A DNA stretch of 64,000 nucleotides from Silurus meridionalis. Its lineage: Eukaryota; Chordata; Actinopteri; Siluriformes; Siluridae. Positions 12,163 to 22,316 of this stretch are shown here, piece by piece. A model generated the notes under the pieces. The model was not told the origin of the DNA. It did no database searches and was given only the letters and a program-made list of their open reading frames with translations. Made by a program: the position numbers and the translations under genes. The first letter of the stretch is position 1; the number at the start of each line of letters is the position of its first letter. Location of the stretch: positions 11,633,954 to 11,697,953 of the forward strand of contig NC_060899.1 of assembly GCF_014805685.1 (NCBI RefSeq), written 5' to 3'.

Positions 12163-12779
12163 GACAGGGAGAGAAAGATATGGATTATTAATTAACCTTA
12201 TTGTTGTATGAAAGTTAATGTCACTGTGCAGTTTGGACTCTGGCAAGACTCGCTATAGCAGCATAACTAAAAGGGAGAACCAGAAGGTAACACAGACATG
12301 AGGGATCTCTGGGATAAGAGACGGCCCACCACGCCACCGTCAACAAACCTGAGTATACACGTGAGAGTGAGGGGATGACAGCACACAATTATCTCAGTTC
12401 ACTGAACACTCTATATCCATGATCCCTCCAGACCTTCTCCATCTGCTCCTAATCACTCCGTTAGGGATATACAATTATAGAAACCATCAATACTATACAA
12501 AAACACAATATAACAACATGTGTCATTACAGATAAAAGAGGAATTTCGAGGGTGAAAACCATTTTACTAAAGCAAGAAACCTAGTTAAGACAACTCCAAA
12601 CCTCTACACTACCATCGCAACTGTGAACCTACATCATCTGGAGCAGTTCAGAATTAATATTTGTCTAATAACATGACAAAAACATAAAAATTATAAATTA
12701 AATACAACCTACTCACCAGAGATACAGACTCATAATCAGCACTGCTCCTCAGAGGCTGTAAGTCAGTGGTACTGCTCAT
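1429..12779 (-). CDS. PH-domain formin, 5' part of gene (partial)
   Basis: This gene-level entry joins nine coding exons (listed separately) in consistent phase to give about 508 residues before the model stops. Formins nucleate and elongate actin filaments with the FH2 dimer, and FH1 recruits profilin-actin. The order seen is: a short N-terminus; PH domain 1 at about residues 80-170 across exons 4-6; PH domain 2 at about 189-302 with the conserved C-terminal Trp at W295; an acidic linker rich in E and P; FH1 polyproline at about 421-432; and FH2 starting at [11 protein letters not shown] and continuing into [21 protein letters not shown] plus FH1-FH2 matches the animal PHCF formin subtype, which to my knowledge is absent from mammals. 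The PH domains suggest action at phosphoinositide membranes (inference). The distal FH2 exons were not found, so the gene continues past the left edge or the next exons were missed. Confidence 0.75.
2791..2829. repeat. (CA)n microsatellite
   Basis: A perfect dinucleotide run inside the hAT element. Confidence 0.95.
2987..3047. repeat. (TA)n microsatellite
   Basis: An uninterrupted TA run inside the hAT element, followed by a poly-T tract. Confidence 0.95.
3373..3919 (-). CDS. Formin exon 8 (end of PH2, linker, FH1, FH2 start)
   Basis: This 547-nt exon completes PH domain 2 ([17 protein letters not shown]). It carries an acidic linker with proline repeats, then FH1 with six prolines, Leu, three prolines and a final Leu-Pro. 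It ends at [15 protein letters not shown], the conserved opening of FH2. The acceptor follows a T-rich tract and the donor is AAG|GTATTT. FH1 is short, which predicts one or two profilin sites. Confidence 0.85.
4050..4244 (-). CDS. Formin exon 7 (PH domain 2 core)
   Basis: It begins after TTACCCAG and continues the phase-2 codon as T, then [16 protein letters not shown]. It ends [11 protein letters not shown] in phase 2 at the donor GTGAGT. An acidic, serine-containing loop ([11 protein letters not shown]) lies between strands. Confidence 0.75.
5286..5437 (-). CDS. Formin exon 6 (PH1 helix and start of PH2)
   Basis: This exon encodes [20 protein letters not shown], the C-terminal helix of PH domain 1, then a proline-containing linker. 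It continues into [20 protein letters not shown], the first two strands of a second PH domain. The acceptor is CCTTTAG and the donor GAC|GTATGG, in phase 2. Confidence 0.75.
6047..6105. repeat. (TA)n microsatellite
   Basis: An uninterrupted TA run in the formin intron between exons 5 and 6. Confidence 0.95.
6281..6454 (-). CDS. Formin exon 5 (PH domain 1 core)
   Basis: It encodes 58 residues, starting [20 protein letters not shown] and ending [10 protein letters not shown]. The acceptor is TCTTCTTAG and the donor GTGAGT. The strand pattern ([23 protein letters not shown]) fits PH beta strands 3-7. It is in phase 0 at both ends. Confidence 0.8.
6580..7000. mobile_element. Degenerate MITE related to the copy at 31.3-31.8 kb
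   Basis: It shares the blocks CACCACAGGCCTCCTCACAC-like, CAGCATGACA and a right end with GTGTGATGGTGCAATGTCCAC-like sequence with 31283-31803. It has no coding capacity. The ends are eroded, so the boundaries are approximate. Confidence 0.5.
7116..7190 (-). CDS. Formin exon 4 (start of PH domain 1)
   Basis: It encodes 25 residues, [20 protein letters not shown] followed by KRVFQ, between the acceptor CTGTTTGCAG and the donor GTATGAG, in phase 0 at both ends. The pattern of a hydrophobic first strand followed by W and basic residues is typical of PH beta1-beta2. Confidence 0.75.
7655..7740. repeat. SINE-like fragment
   Basis: It contains TGGCATTTAGCAGACGCACT followed by TATCCAGAGTGATGTACAA, a module widespread in fish genomes and seen again near 55845. 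It is only a short fragment. Confidence 0.5.
7911..8300 (+). mobile_element. Possible solo LTR (gypsy-like)
   Basis: It begins TGTCAGGGATCCACCAGCCA and is C-rich. It has a TATA-like CCCTATATAACC at about 8029 and an AATAAA near its end. This arrangement resembles fish Ty3/gypsy LTRs. No flanking duplication or internal genes were seen, so the boundaries are uncertain. Confidence 0.4.
8680..8805 (-). CDS. Formin exon 3
   Basis: The exon encodes 42 residues beginning [20 protein letters not shown], a predicted amphipathic helical segment N-terminal to the first PH domain. The acceptor is TTTTGTAG and the donor GAG|GTGCAG is non-ideal. Its frame joins exon 4 without a stop, and the first PH domain starts in the next exon. 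Confidence 0.6.
9925..10010 (+). repeat. LINE 3'-tail fragment
   Basis: It contains CTGCTGTAACAAAGAAATTT and CCCACTGTGGGACGAATAAA followed by a degenerate TTATC run, typical of fish non-LTR tails. Confidence 0.5.
10206..10241 (-). CDS. Formin exon 2 (tentative)
   Basis: This is a short 36-nt phase-0 exon reading [12 protein letters not shown] with a GTAAAC donor. The acceptor is weak: the preceding TTTCCAAG is preceded by a pyrimidine tract interrupted by GG. It is kept because it joins exons 1 and 3 in frame. The acceptor position is the least certain boundary of the gene. Confidence 0.4.
10499..10614. repeat. (CTAT)n microsatellite
   Basis: A tetranucleotide array with CTCT interruptions near its middle. 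It explains the Leu-Ser-Ile-Tyr pseudo-reading frame. Confidence 0.95.
11510..12480 (-). mobile_element. L2-like LINE 3' region, inverted orientation
   Basis: Read on the minus strand this matches the copy at 14640-15530: an identical-looking stretch around GGGATCTCTGGGATAAGAGA, a purine or pyrimidine microsatellite at the same place, the GATGAGGATGGG block and the tail. A second partial block (11510-11635) is joined at the tail end. There is no coding potential. Confidence 0.65.
12115..12161. repeat. (GA)n microsatellite
   Basis: A perfect GA run, internal to the LINE copy. The complementary CT run sits at the same place in the opposite-strand copy at 15 kb. Confidence 0.95.
12717..12779 (-). 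CDS. Formin exon 1 (start codon)
   Basis: This exon reads ATG then 20 codons ([21 protein letters not shown]) and ends in phase 0 at a clean GTGAGT donor. The start is chosen because it is the first ATG after the candidate promoter and its frame joins the downstream exons. It shows no signal peptide. An alternative start at an ATG within exon 2 cannot be excluded. Confidence 0.55.
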
Positions 12780-12789
12780 ATTCACTGGT

Positions 12790-13090
12790 CTGGAAGTGAA
12801 GAACAAACCCTTTCCCGGGCTGAGACAAGCTAGCTAGCTTCGGGGTTGGCCGACCTCCTCACGATGTCTAGCTTTTCTTGAAAATATATTTTTAAGTATG
12901 TCTCAGACCAAATCAATTTCTTTTCCACTGTAGGCATAAAAAAGTCTAACTCAGATGTATTAATGTGTGCAGCACGCTACAGACATGTTTTGCCATTTGA
13001 AATTGGCTGTAACAGTTTACCTCTGGCCAACCAATCAGAGGTGACGCTATTCTGGGCCAGCTAGCTGCCCTGTGAGGCGAATTTGAAATC
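12790..13090 (-). promoter_or_regulatory. Candidate formin promoter
   Basis: The stretch just upstream of formin exon 1 contains a CCAAT box (13031-13038 on the plus strand) and is more GC-rich than its surroundings. No TATA box is obvious. It is supported only by position and composition. Confidence 0.3.
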
Positions 13091-13207
13091 TGTTAAAGAA
13101 ACAGAGCTATTTCTTAAGGAGACTATGGTAAAAAGACCAGCAGTACTGACATTGAAGGCCCTGGGCAGATTAGATTGACATACATAACATATACACACAC
13201 ATATCAT

Positions 13208-13445
13208 CAAGTCAAGTTTATTTCTATAGCGCTTTTCACAACAGACATTGTCTCAGAGCAGTTTGACAGAATTGTAACAGTTAAGGTGAATGGTGTGCAT
13301 TTATCCCTGATGAGCAGCCGTGGTGACTGCGGCAAGGAAAAACTCCCTTAGATGTTATGAGGAAGAAACCTTGAGAGGAACCAGACTCAAAAGGGGAACC
13401 CATCCTCATTTGGGTGACATCAAGAGTGTGATTACAGTCTTTAAA
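13208..13445 (-). repeat. L2-like LINE 3' tail (CTTGA type)
   Basis: On the minus strand it reads the GATGAGGATGGG block and the GTAAAGC..TTGAGACAATG tail. It ends in AAATAAACTTGACTTG, like the copies at 21.6 and 44.6 kb. Confidence 0.7.
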
Positions 13446-14640
13446 AGATACAGAACACTGAGAACTGTGTGATTATGAGTAATGTTCTTTCTACAGTCTG
13501 TTACAGTCATTTGTCAGATACATTGGAGTACAGTGATTTCTCTCACCATTTGGCCAAACAAATTTAAATATCATTTTGAAGATACTAAAGCACAAAAAAA
13601 TACACTGCCAATCATTTTCAATCATGAACTTACATGAATTACATTTCATAGAAGTGCAAGAGTGCAAGGACTGATTTTGTTCAGCACAAGGCATGACGAA
13701 CTCCCAGAGATTTTTTTTGCTTCATATATGGTCAGTGGAACTTTATCTGTATGTTGTTTGTAACCAGTTAATTTTGTACAGGGTGTCACTAGATGCCAAA
13801 TCCAGCAGAAAATCATGTAAGGAACTTTGGAATTCACAAGGCCAGCATTTTATAGGGTATGAACATTTTTGCAGTAAAATATCATTAATTTATTAATATA
13901 ATTAATGTTATTAATAATACTAAGAAGAAGGAGAAGAAGAAAAATAAGGAGGATTTCATTATGCGAGTTTAAAACCAAAAAACACAAAAAAAACTCGAAT
14001 CGTTTGTCTAAAACATCTTTATATTGCAATTTTTCATCGAATTTAGTTCGAATGTATTTTTATAGTGCTCTTAACAGCTGTGACAATGCAAATGGCCATG
14101 AAAAAATTCTCTGAGTCATTAGATGACTGAAACTTGAACAGAAACCAGACTCTTAATGAAATCCATCCTCTTCTGAGTAACTCCTCATACTAAGATTACA
14201 AATCGTTCCAGAATACAGGTGCAGGAGTCCAGGCAAAAAGTCACTGAGGTACTGGAGTCTGATGACGAGGTTTGATAAGGAACCTTACAGAATATGCTTG
14301 TGTTCCTTGTATATGTAGCAGGGGAAGAAGGAAAGTGGGGGATTAAAAGGATTGTAATGAAAAACACAATGATATATGCAAAAATGAACTGGCATTCTAC
14401 AGCATCCGAAATGGATATGGATATTGATGGAAAATGTTAAGTCTTCCAATGCTTTTGCCCATATAGATAAAGATCTTGCTCTGTCCCAATCATTACACCT
14501 CCTTAGTATTGGGTAGTACTAGACATAACAATGAATGATATGGTCAGTGGCCTTTCTTTTTCTCTGTAGAAGCAAATAATTATTTTTTAGCTCTTAAAAC
14601 TTGCTATTTATGTTCCTTTGCTTTGTTGGCAGAGGAATAT
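13446..14640. other. Intergenic, no gene seen
   Basis: AT-rich sequence between repeats. A region around 14050-14180 contains weak remnants of the same tail family (CACTCTTAACAG-like and GAAACCAGACTC). No open frame with a recognizable domain was found. Confidence 0.4.
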
Positions 14641-15080
14641 AGCTCATTTCAACTAGGGGACAGATCTTTCTCCTATAAAGCCCCACAGTTATGCAGCCTT
14701 CCAATTAGTGTTCGGGACTCAGACAGTCTCAGTGTTTAAGTCGAGGTTGAAAACACATTTATTTAGTCAAGCCTTGGATCAGTAGATTTTTTCTTAGGTA
14801 AAGGCTCAGATCTGGAGGGAACAAGGATATAGAGTGTTTGGTGAACTGGGATATTTGTATGCTGTCGTCCCCTCACATTCACACGTTCACTTAGGTTTGT
14901 TGACGGTGGTGTGGTGGGTCGTCTCTTATCCCAGAGATCCCTCATGTCTGTGTTACCTTCTGGTTCTCCCTTTTAGTTATGCTGCCATAGCGAGTCTTGC
15001 CGGAGTCCAAACTGCACAGTGACATTAACTTTCATACAACAATAAGGACACATAATAATCCATATCCTTCTCTTCCCGTC

Positions 15081-15127
<47 letters not shown>

Positions 15128-15530
15128 CCTCTCCCCTCCGTGGATCTTCCCTTTGAGGATTTGAGGATGGATTGGACTGTAGTTAATATCAACAGTCTCC
15201 TACACTGACTCAGGAATACACCATGCTTCTGATCATCATCACTGTACCCCGCAACATTGTATATCTGCTACAAATGGACACTCGGTGCAACCCAGATGAG
15301 GATGGGTTCCCTCTTGAGTCTGGTTCCTCTCAAGGTATCTTCCTTATGCCATTTTGGGGAGTTTTTCCTTGCCACAGTCGCCACCGGCTCACTCATCAGG
15401 GACAAACTTACTCATAAAGAACGTATTCACTTTTAATCACCACATTATCTGTGTAAAGCTGCTTTGAGACAATGTTCATTGTTAAAAGTGCCATACAAAT
15501 AAAAATTGAATTGAATTGAACTAACCTGAT
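14640..15530 (+). mobile_element. L2-like LINE 3' end with ORF C-terminus remnant
   Basis: Near 14720-14785 one frame reads VFKSRLKTHLFSQALDQ followed by a stop, the classic C-terminus of L2/CR1-type LINE ORF2 in fish. A 3' UTR follows with a CT microsatellite and the GATGAGGATGGG block. It finishes with GTAAAGCTGCTTTGAGACAA and a (TTGAA)n end near 15530. The frame upstream is broken, so it is a truncated dead copy. Confidence 0.7.
15083..15124. repeat. (CT)n microsatellite
   Basis: A perfect CT run inside the LINE 3' UTR. Confidence 0.95.
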
Positions 15531-15539
15531 CACTGGAGG

Positions 15540-16190
15540 TTAACAAATGCTACTCCCAATTCAGTGTTTATTCACAATCTTATACAGAAATACATTTTTC
15601 GAAATGTTATTTTCCAGATACAAGGTGGTTGCTTTGTTGACCTTTACTGCCTAGAACCAGAACACTAGCAGTCCCATTGAGTTCTATGGAGTTTTTGTTG
15701 CAGCTTGTGGTCAGAAATGGGAACTGCTTGCTCTATATTCAGTTTCAGCAGCAGAGAGTACATTTTATAATATGGTTGTACGTGTTTTTTCAAACAAGCA
15801 AGCTAATTTGGAATTAGAATTAGCACTTTTTTGTAAGCAACAGCAACGTGTACGTTTAGACAGTATATCTATGATTGACAGAATACATTGAAAAGAGGAA
15901 AAGGAAGATTATAGAATGGATAATATCCATACATCATAAACATGTCTTCACCAAGGTGAGCTATTTTGCGACAAAAAAAGGCTGACAGAGAGAAGAATAT
16001 GCTGTTTTTTTCACATTTTTTCATTTTATGACTAGTTTCATGTTTTTTTTATGTTTATGGACATTTTGCTAGATCTTGCCATGCCTACATAATGATATTA
16101 GCTATTAACAAGAAACATCCACAAAACAAGTTGCTCTAAATAGCTTACTCTGAACATTCATTAATAATAGCCAATAGCAGAAGTCAAATG
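15540..16190. other. Intergenic, no gene seen
   Basis: AT-rich unique sequence without a usable frame or recognizable repeat. Confidence 0.4.
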
Positions 16191-16199
16191 TGATAGCCT

Positions 16200-16830
16200 C
16201 TTGACTTTGAGGCTATGCTGTTAATGACGTCCTTCTGTAGAGGGTCAAGGTAAAACTATGACTAATGTATTGGAGTTTGAGATCTGGGGAATCTGGAGGC
16301 CAAAACATCACCTTGGACTTGGTCATGTCCCTCAAACCATTTCTGAACATTTCTTTGCAGTGTAGCAGAGTGCACTGTCATGCTAAAGAGGCCACTGCCA
16401 GTAGGAAATACTGTTGCCATGAATGTCAGTAGGTTTGAATAGGTAGTACTGTATGTGCTATATTTGACTCATTGTTTCTCAGTAGAACATTGACAAAAGT
16501 ATTACACTGCCTTCACCAGCTTGATTTTCCCATATGGTGTATATCATATGCCTTCAATCCTTTCAGTCAACACTAAATTTCCCGTGTTTTGTGCTACAGA
16601 AATTCTTCTGTGGGATCGAATCAGGCTAGCATTGGGTTCCATGACCTTGCACCTGTTCATCGGTTGTCCCTCCATGGATGACGTTTTGTAGGAAGTAATC
16701 ACTGCATACAAGGAATTCCCCTCAATGGGTACTGTTTTGAAGATGCTCTGGCTTAGTTGTTCTCTTGCTGTCACAATTTGGTCCTAGTTAACGTTGATCA
16801 AATCCTTAATGTAACACTGTTTTAAACAAA
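16200..16830 (-). pseudogene. Degenerate Tc1-like transposon fragment
   Basis: Several blocks match a common fish Tc1-like element whose transposase is read on the minus strand. Examples are GATCTGGGGAATCTGGAGGC, AGGCCACTGCCAGTAGGAAA, TGTGGGATCGAATCAGGC and GGTTGTCCCTCCATGGATGA. It carries many stops and indels. A better-preserved N-terminal piece of the same family is at 60140-60530. Confidence 0.6.
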
Positions 16831-17854
16831 CAAAAGTAGGTATGTTTAATATACTGTATTGCTATATATTACTATTCATCATGATTCAGAAATGTACCTT
16901 TAACTCTTTTTTTTTTCTATTCTGTTTTCATCTTCATAAATCAGATTTACATACAACAAACATAAAATAACTAGAATTTATGGTCTTTAGGGGATGTTCA
17001 GATCAAATACACTAACTCTTATTTCAAACATTAAAAATGTCATAACATGACTTTGAATTGATGTTCGTGGCCATTTCTTCATTTTACTTCTAATTCCCCG
17101 TGACCTTTATGTGGTATTTATATTGGCTACACTGGAAATCCTCACCACATTACCTTGGAGTTTTTTTCCCCACATTAAACGTTACTTTTCAAAATTCACC
17201 AGTTCCATTTCTTTTTGGAAGTCAAACATAGATTTACTGATGACGTGTTTCTGAGAGCAAGTTGCTTTGCATTTGGGAAGTGGGATTTATTTTTGGTCAT
17301 TCTTTGGTCATTCAGTGTTGCCATGTATGATGAGTTATTTATTTGACACTTCCTTATATCATTCATATGTCGACTGAGTGATCATTTGATTGTTTGGTTG
17401 ATTAAGACTGTACAAAGATTATGCCTAAACATTTTCTGTGCTCAAAAAAATGTAGGCATGTCCCTAAAAGCACTGGTGCATAAAGCCTGCTTCAACTTCC
17501 TCTTCCGACAGGGGGAATCCCTGCTGCTTCTTGAAAAATGACACTCTATTGGTACAGTTTAAGTTGTTGCCGAGAACACTAACAAAACTGGGATTTACCT
17601 CTTAAAGGGATATTTTTAAAAATACGGTTTAAAAATACATGCTATTTTTTTGGACAATATATTATAAAATACATGCATTATCAGGTCAGTAAAACAAAAA
17701 TAATTGCCATAACCTGACATGAATAGGTTCATTTTATTGTTGTTATTCAGTGTAATTATTCAATTATGCTAATAAAATAAACTGAATGAAAATGCAATTT
17801 AACATTTGATGTGTTGTAGAAGCTACATGGTGTGTATAACTGGATACTAGATTC

Positions 17855-18015
17855 ACTTAAATCGGATTAGATTCGATTAGATTGTATTAGATTAGTTTAG
17901 ATTCAACTTCATGTCATTGTGCAATGTACATGCACAAAGGCAAAGAAATCTAGTTACTATCTAACCATAAGTGCAAAAGTCACCTATTTACAATAAATTA
18001 ATAATAGTTAATAAT
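17855..18015 (-). repeat. LINE 3' tail fragment
   Basis: A degenerate GATTAGATT run is followed by TCAACTTCATGTCATTGTGC, the reversed tail of a fish non-LTR element that ends in a short tandem repeat. Confidence 0.45.
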
Positions 18016-18111
18016 AGCACATACACCGCGTAGTAAATGACCTCAATAAAATGTTGGTCGCTTCATTATTTTTGAATTGAGGTCAAATTGTTATTTTAGA
18101 AATACATTCTA

Positions 18112-18112
<1 letters not shown>

Positions 18113-18186
<74 letters not shown>

Positions 18187-18217
18187 AGTCTATCTATCTA
18201 TCTATCTATCTATCTAC
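18113..18217. repeat. (CTAT)n microsatellite
   Basis: A tetranucleotide array with one CAGT interruption, abutting a long TA tract. Confidence 0.95.
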
Positions 18218-18230
18218 ACATACATACATA

Positions 18231-18231
18231 T

Positions 18232-18305
<74 letters not shown>

Positions 18306-18317
18306 TTTATATAAATA

Positions 18318-18399
<82 letters not shown>

Positions 18400-18409
18400 A
18401 TATATATAC
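18231..18409. repeat. (TA)n microsatellite
   Basis: Two TA blocks are separated by a short T-rich spacer at about 18297-18310. The region is palindromic and may form cruciforms. Confidence 0.95.
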
Positions 18410-19236
18410 ATCAATAACCTCACACATTTTGTAGTACGTCCACCCAAGCAAGTGATGAGTTTATTCCAATACTCTTTAAGTGTATGTTTTATCTCTAACA
18501 TGGTGGCACAGTTGAATTGAAAAGTAAATAAAAAAGTGCCCACAAAATGAGATACAATGGGCAGCACCAAAAGCAGTGGGAGCTGGAGCAGTGGAGTTTC
18601 TAACCACAATGTAAAGGCTATTCATGGTGGATTTTTTTATATGTAAACTTGCCATACAAAAATAGATGCTGCCCAATGTCTATTGGGCAAGGGATGAGAT
18701 TTGAACAGGCATAGTCGAGAGATGCTATTTTCTCAATAAACACAATTTGATGTGTAGCATCACTTCCAGAGATTTGTGCAGAACCTGGCGAAGTCTGGTA
18801 TCTTCAGAGAACAATATCAGACTTCTGAGTAAGACTCATTTGGTATTAGAAATAGGTAGGAACCCATGTGGCAACTTTGATATGTTGTCTGGACAAAGAA
18901 AACTACCCTGGCAATCTAAAATATAATGCATCACTAAGTAAACATGGATAGACAACTTAAAGACCAGAGGGCTACCTTTGTGACTCGGGTTGAAAAGTAA
19001 GACCAAATCGGCAAAGCTGAGTTCATTCATCCATTACCCAAATTGTGTAATGATTATGATGTGTCAAATTTGTTCTTTGTGATTTATAAAGAAACAACCA
19101 CTAGAGACACCCCACTAGTTCTCAAAAACACTCTGGTGTTCCTCCACTAAAAGCAACCTTTAAGCTTAAAGTTTACCGTTTACCTGCATGTTCCTTCAAT
19201 GCAACATCCCTTAAAAATTATTGGAACAGCGAAGCC

Positions 19237-19239
<3 letters not shown>

Positions 19240-19309
<70 letters not shown>
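19240..19309. repeat. (TA)n microsatellite, left flank of Tc1 copy
   Basis: TA run immediately left of a Tc1-like element. Confidence 0.95.
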
Positions 19310-19312
<3 letters not shown>

Positions 19313-20686
19313 TGAGGAAAATAAGTATTTGAACACCCTGCTATTTTGCAAGTTCTCCCACTTAGAAATCATGGAGGGGTCTGTCATCGTAGGTGCATGT
19401 CCACTGTGAGAGACATAATCTAAAAAAAAAAAAAAATCAGAAATCACAATGTATGATTTTTTAACTATTTATTTGTATGATACAGCTGCAAATAAGTATT
19501 TGAACACCTGAAAAAGTCAATGTTAATATTTGGTACAGTAGCCTTTGTTTGCAATTACAGAGGTCAAACGTTTCCTGTAGTTTTTCACCAGGTTTGCACA
19601 CACTGCAGGAGGGATTTTGGCCCACTCCTCCACACAGATCTTCTCTAGATCAGTCAGGTTTCTGGCCTGTCGCTGAGAAACACAGAGTTTGAGCTCCCTC
19701 CAAAGATTCTTTATTGGTCTGGAGACTGGCTAGGCCACGGCAGAACCTTGATATGCTTCTTACAGAGCCACTCCTTGGTTATCCTGGCTGTGTGCTTCGG
19801 GTCATTGTCATGTTGGAAGACCCAGCCTCGACCCATCTTCAATGCTCTAACTGAGGGAAGAAGGTTGTTCCCCAAAATCTTGCAATACATGGCACCGGTC
19901 ATCCTCTCTTTAATACAGTGGCAAACTTAAGACGTGCCTGGACATGTGCTGGTTTAAGCAGGGGAACCTTCCATGCCATGCATGATTTCAAACCATGACG
20001 TCTTAGTGTATTACCAACAGTAACTTTGGAAACGGTGGTCCCAGCTCTTTTCAGGTCATTGACCAGCTCCTCCCATGTAGTTCTGGGCTGATTTCTCACC
20101 TTCCTTAGGATCATTGAGACCCCACGAGGTGAGATCTTGCATGGAGCCCCAGTCCGAGGGAGAGTGACAGTCATGTTTAGCTTCTTCCATTTTCTAATGA
20201 TTGCTCCAACAGTGGACCTTTTTTCACCAAGCTGCTTGGCAATTTCCCCGTAGCCCTTTCCAGCCTTGTGGAGGTGTACAATTTTGTCTCTAGTGTCTTT
20301 GGACAGCTCTTTGGTCTTGGCCATGTTAGTAGTTGGATTCTTACTGATTGTATGGGGTGGACAGGTGTCTTTATGCAGCTAACGACCTCAAACAGGTGCA
20401 TCTAATTTAGGATAATAAATGTAGTGGAGGTGGACATTTTAAAGGCAGACTAACAGGTCTTTGAGGGTCAGAATTCTAGCTGATAGACAGGTGTTCAAAT
20501 ACTTATTTGCAGCTGTATCATACAAATAAATAGTTTAAAAATCATATATTGTGATTTCTGGATTTTTTTTTTTTTAGATTATGTCTCTCACAGTGGACAT
20601 GCACCTACGATGACAATTTAGACCCCTCCATAATTTCTAGGTGGGAAAACTTGCAAAATAGCAGGGTGTTCAAATACTTATTTTCC

Positions 20687-20691
<5 letters not shown>
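19310..20691 (-). mobile_element. Tc1/mariner element inserted in a TA repeat
   Basis: The termini are inverted repeats: CAGTGAGGAAAATAAGTATT on the left and the same sequence inverted at 20660-20691 with C replaced by T. Long inner inverted sequences around 19380-19450 and 20550-20620 also pair. The flanks are TA tracts, so the TA target duplication is indistinguishable from the host repeat. The single transposase gene, on the minus strand, is broken (see its own entry). Confidence 0.9.
19711..20324 (-). pseudogene. Tc1 transposase, internally deleted
   Basis: The N-terminal part (20324 down to 19899) starts [20 protein letters not shown] and has the paired helix-turn-helix DNA-binding region of Tc1 transposases. 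The second part (about 19902 to 19711) has [17 protein letters not shown] with the second catalytic Asp, then SQSPDQ where the family has the SPDLNP-type motif. The two are in different frames, and the stretch that should carry the first catalytic Asp is missing. The protein is therefore non-functional. Confidence 0.85.
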
Positions 20692-20764
<73 letters not shown>

Positions 20765-20776
20765 TATATGTATGTG

Positions 20777-20861
<85 letters not shown>

Positions 20862-20862
20862 C
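20691..20862. repeat. (TA)n followed by (GATA)n
   Basis: A TA tract flanks the right end of the Tc1 copy to about 20760. It is then followed by a GATA array from about 20778. Confidence 0.95.
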
Positions 20863-20989
20863 TTTTTAGCAAAGCCTACACATAACACACATCACATCAT
20901 AACCTTGTGCTCCAGAACATCTGATCACATGCACATTATCAACTTGTGCTGTTAATATCATGAACAGCAGCTACGCTAATTCCTCTCCA

Positions 20990-21613
20990 CTGCTTCTCTT
21001 TCTCTCCCCATCCCGAGGCATCCTGAGGTTGCTCCAGCTCCAGTCACCTCCCACCTCGTGATGATTACGGACCTTTAAAGAAGTAGATGCCGAACTCACA
21101 AACATCCTGAACCATCTAGAGACGTACCAGTGCCATTTGGATCCCGCTACATGTGTGGAGTTTTGACATTGGACCTCCTGGAGTGTTTAAAGGCTCTGGC
21201 ATGGAGAAGCTGATGCTGGATCTGTGGTGATCACAAATGCTGAGCTTATAAAACTCGGAGCTACTAACCATATAGACTGTTTAAGACTGCAGAAAGAACA
21301 TTACTTATAATCTTATACTCCAGTAATCATGTTAGTTCTCACTCTCCAGTGTTCTGTATTGTTGAAAGATTTATGATCAAACTCTTGATGTCACCCAGAT
21401 GAGGATGGGTTCCCCTTTTGAGTCTGGTTCCTCTCAAGGTTTCTTCCTCATAACATCTAAGGGAGTTTTTCCTTGCCACAGTCGCCATGGCTGCTCATCA
21501 GGGACAAATGCACACCATTCACCATCACTGTTGATTTGTGTAAAGCTGCTTTGAGACAATGTCTGTTGTGAAAAGCGCTATACAAATAAACTTGACTTGA
21601 CTTGACTTGACTT

Positions 21614-21615
<2 letters not shown>
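20990..21615 (+). mobile_element. L2-like LINE 3' region, CTTGA tail
   Basis: A longer 5' extension than other copies runs into the GATGAGGATGGG block and GCTGCTTTGAGACAATG. It ends AAATAAACTTGACTTGACTT. A GATA array directly follows the CTTGA tail. No intact frame was found. Confidence 0.65.

Positions 21616-21705
<90 letters not shown>
21616..21705. repeat. (GATA)n microsatellite
   Basis: A perfect tetranucleotide array directly after the LINE tail. Confidence 0.95.
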
Positions 21706-21706
<1 letters not shown>

Positions 21707-21953
21707 ATCTTTCACAAAAATATTTTATTGAAACGTCGGTATCAATATTGAAAATTGAAAGTACTTGTTATCGGATTAAAAATAAAAATACTTGGTATCT
21801 CTCTTCTTTAGTGCTGTGAGATATTCAATATGAACAATAACTAGAGATCACTATTGAGCAGGGGATGCTGGAGCTGTGACTCAGCAACACTACACTACTG
21901 CAGTCTTCTGGAAGATCAGTAGGTTGACCAGGTCCATAGCAGCATCACACACT

Positions 21954-21956
<3 letters not shown>

Positions 21957-21988
<32 letters not shown>
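21957..21988. repeat. (CA)n microsatellite
   Basis: A short perfect CA run about 300 bases upstream of the cd40 start. Confidence 0.9.
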
Positions 21989-21990
<2 letters not shown>

Positions 21991-22089
21991 TATTGGAATT
22001 CAGAAAAGCCATTCCATCCATCTATTAATGAATGTATTTGGAAAGAAAGTTGTGCACTTCACACAGAAAAATCACTGTTCTGGGAATGG

Positions 22090-22286
22090 CGAGGTTTGTA
22101 GGAAAGGGTCACGTGGTCCCAGATAAGGAGGGGCCCAGAAATCCCCTTGTCGTTCGGTTACGAGGGGCGTGCCTCAGTCTTAACTGCGCTGAACGAACTG
22201 AAAGACTTTATAACCGCTCTCTTTGTCTACATAGTTGTTTCCGCTGCTATTAACTCACATTAATGCTACAAACTCGACGAGCAACC
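22090..22286 (+). promoter_or_regulatory. cd40 promoter and 5' UTR
   Basis: A TATA-like TTTATAA lies at 22207-22213, about 75 bases before the start codon. Upstream there is an E-box CACGTG near 22110. An IRF-like sequence GAACTGAAAG lies at about 22195-22204. These are motif reads only. The position just upstream of the signal-peptide exon supports a promoter role. Confidence 0.5.
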
Positions 22287-22316
22287 ATGCATCTTGGAAG
22301 CGTCTTCATTCTTCTG
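22287..22316 (+). CDS. cd40: cd40 exon 1 (signal peptide start)
   Basis: ATG opens MHLGSVFILL and ends in phase 0 at CTG|GTAAGT. The hydrophobic stretch continues into exon 2 (VVAVVA) to finish the signal peptide. Confidence 0.75.

Noticed and set aside
18113..21705. Tandem arrays checked as possible CRISPR-like repeats
   Set aside because: They are simple di- and tetranucleotide microsatellites without spacers, in a vertebrate genome.
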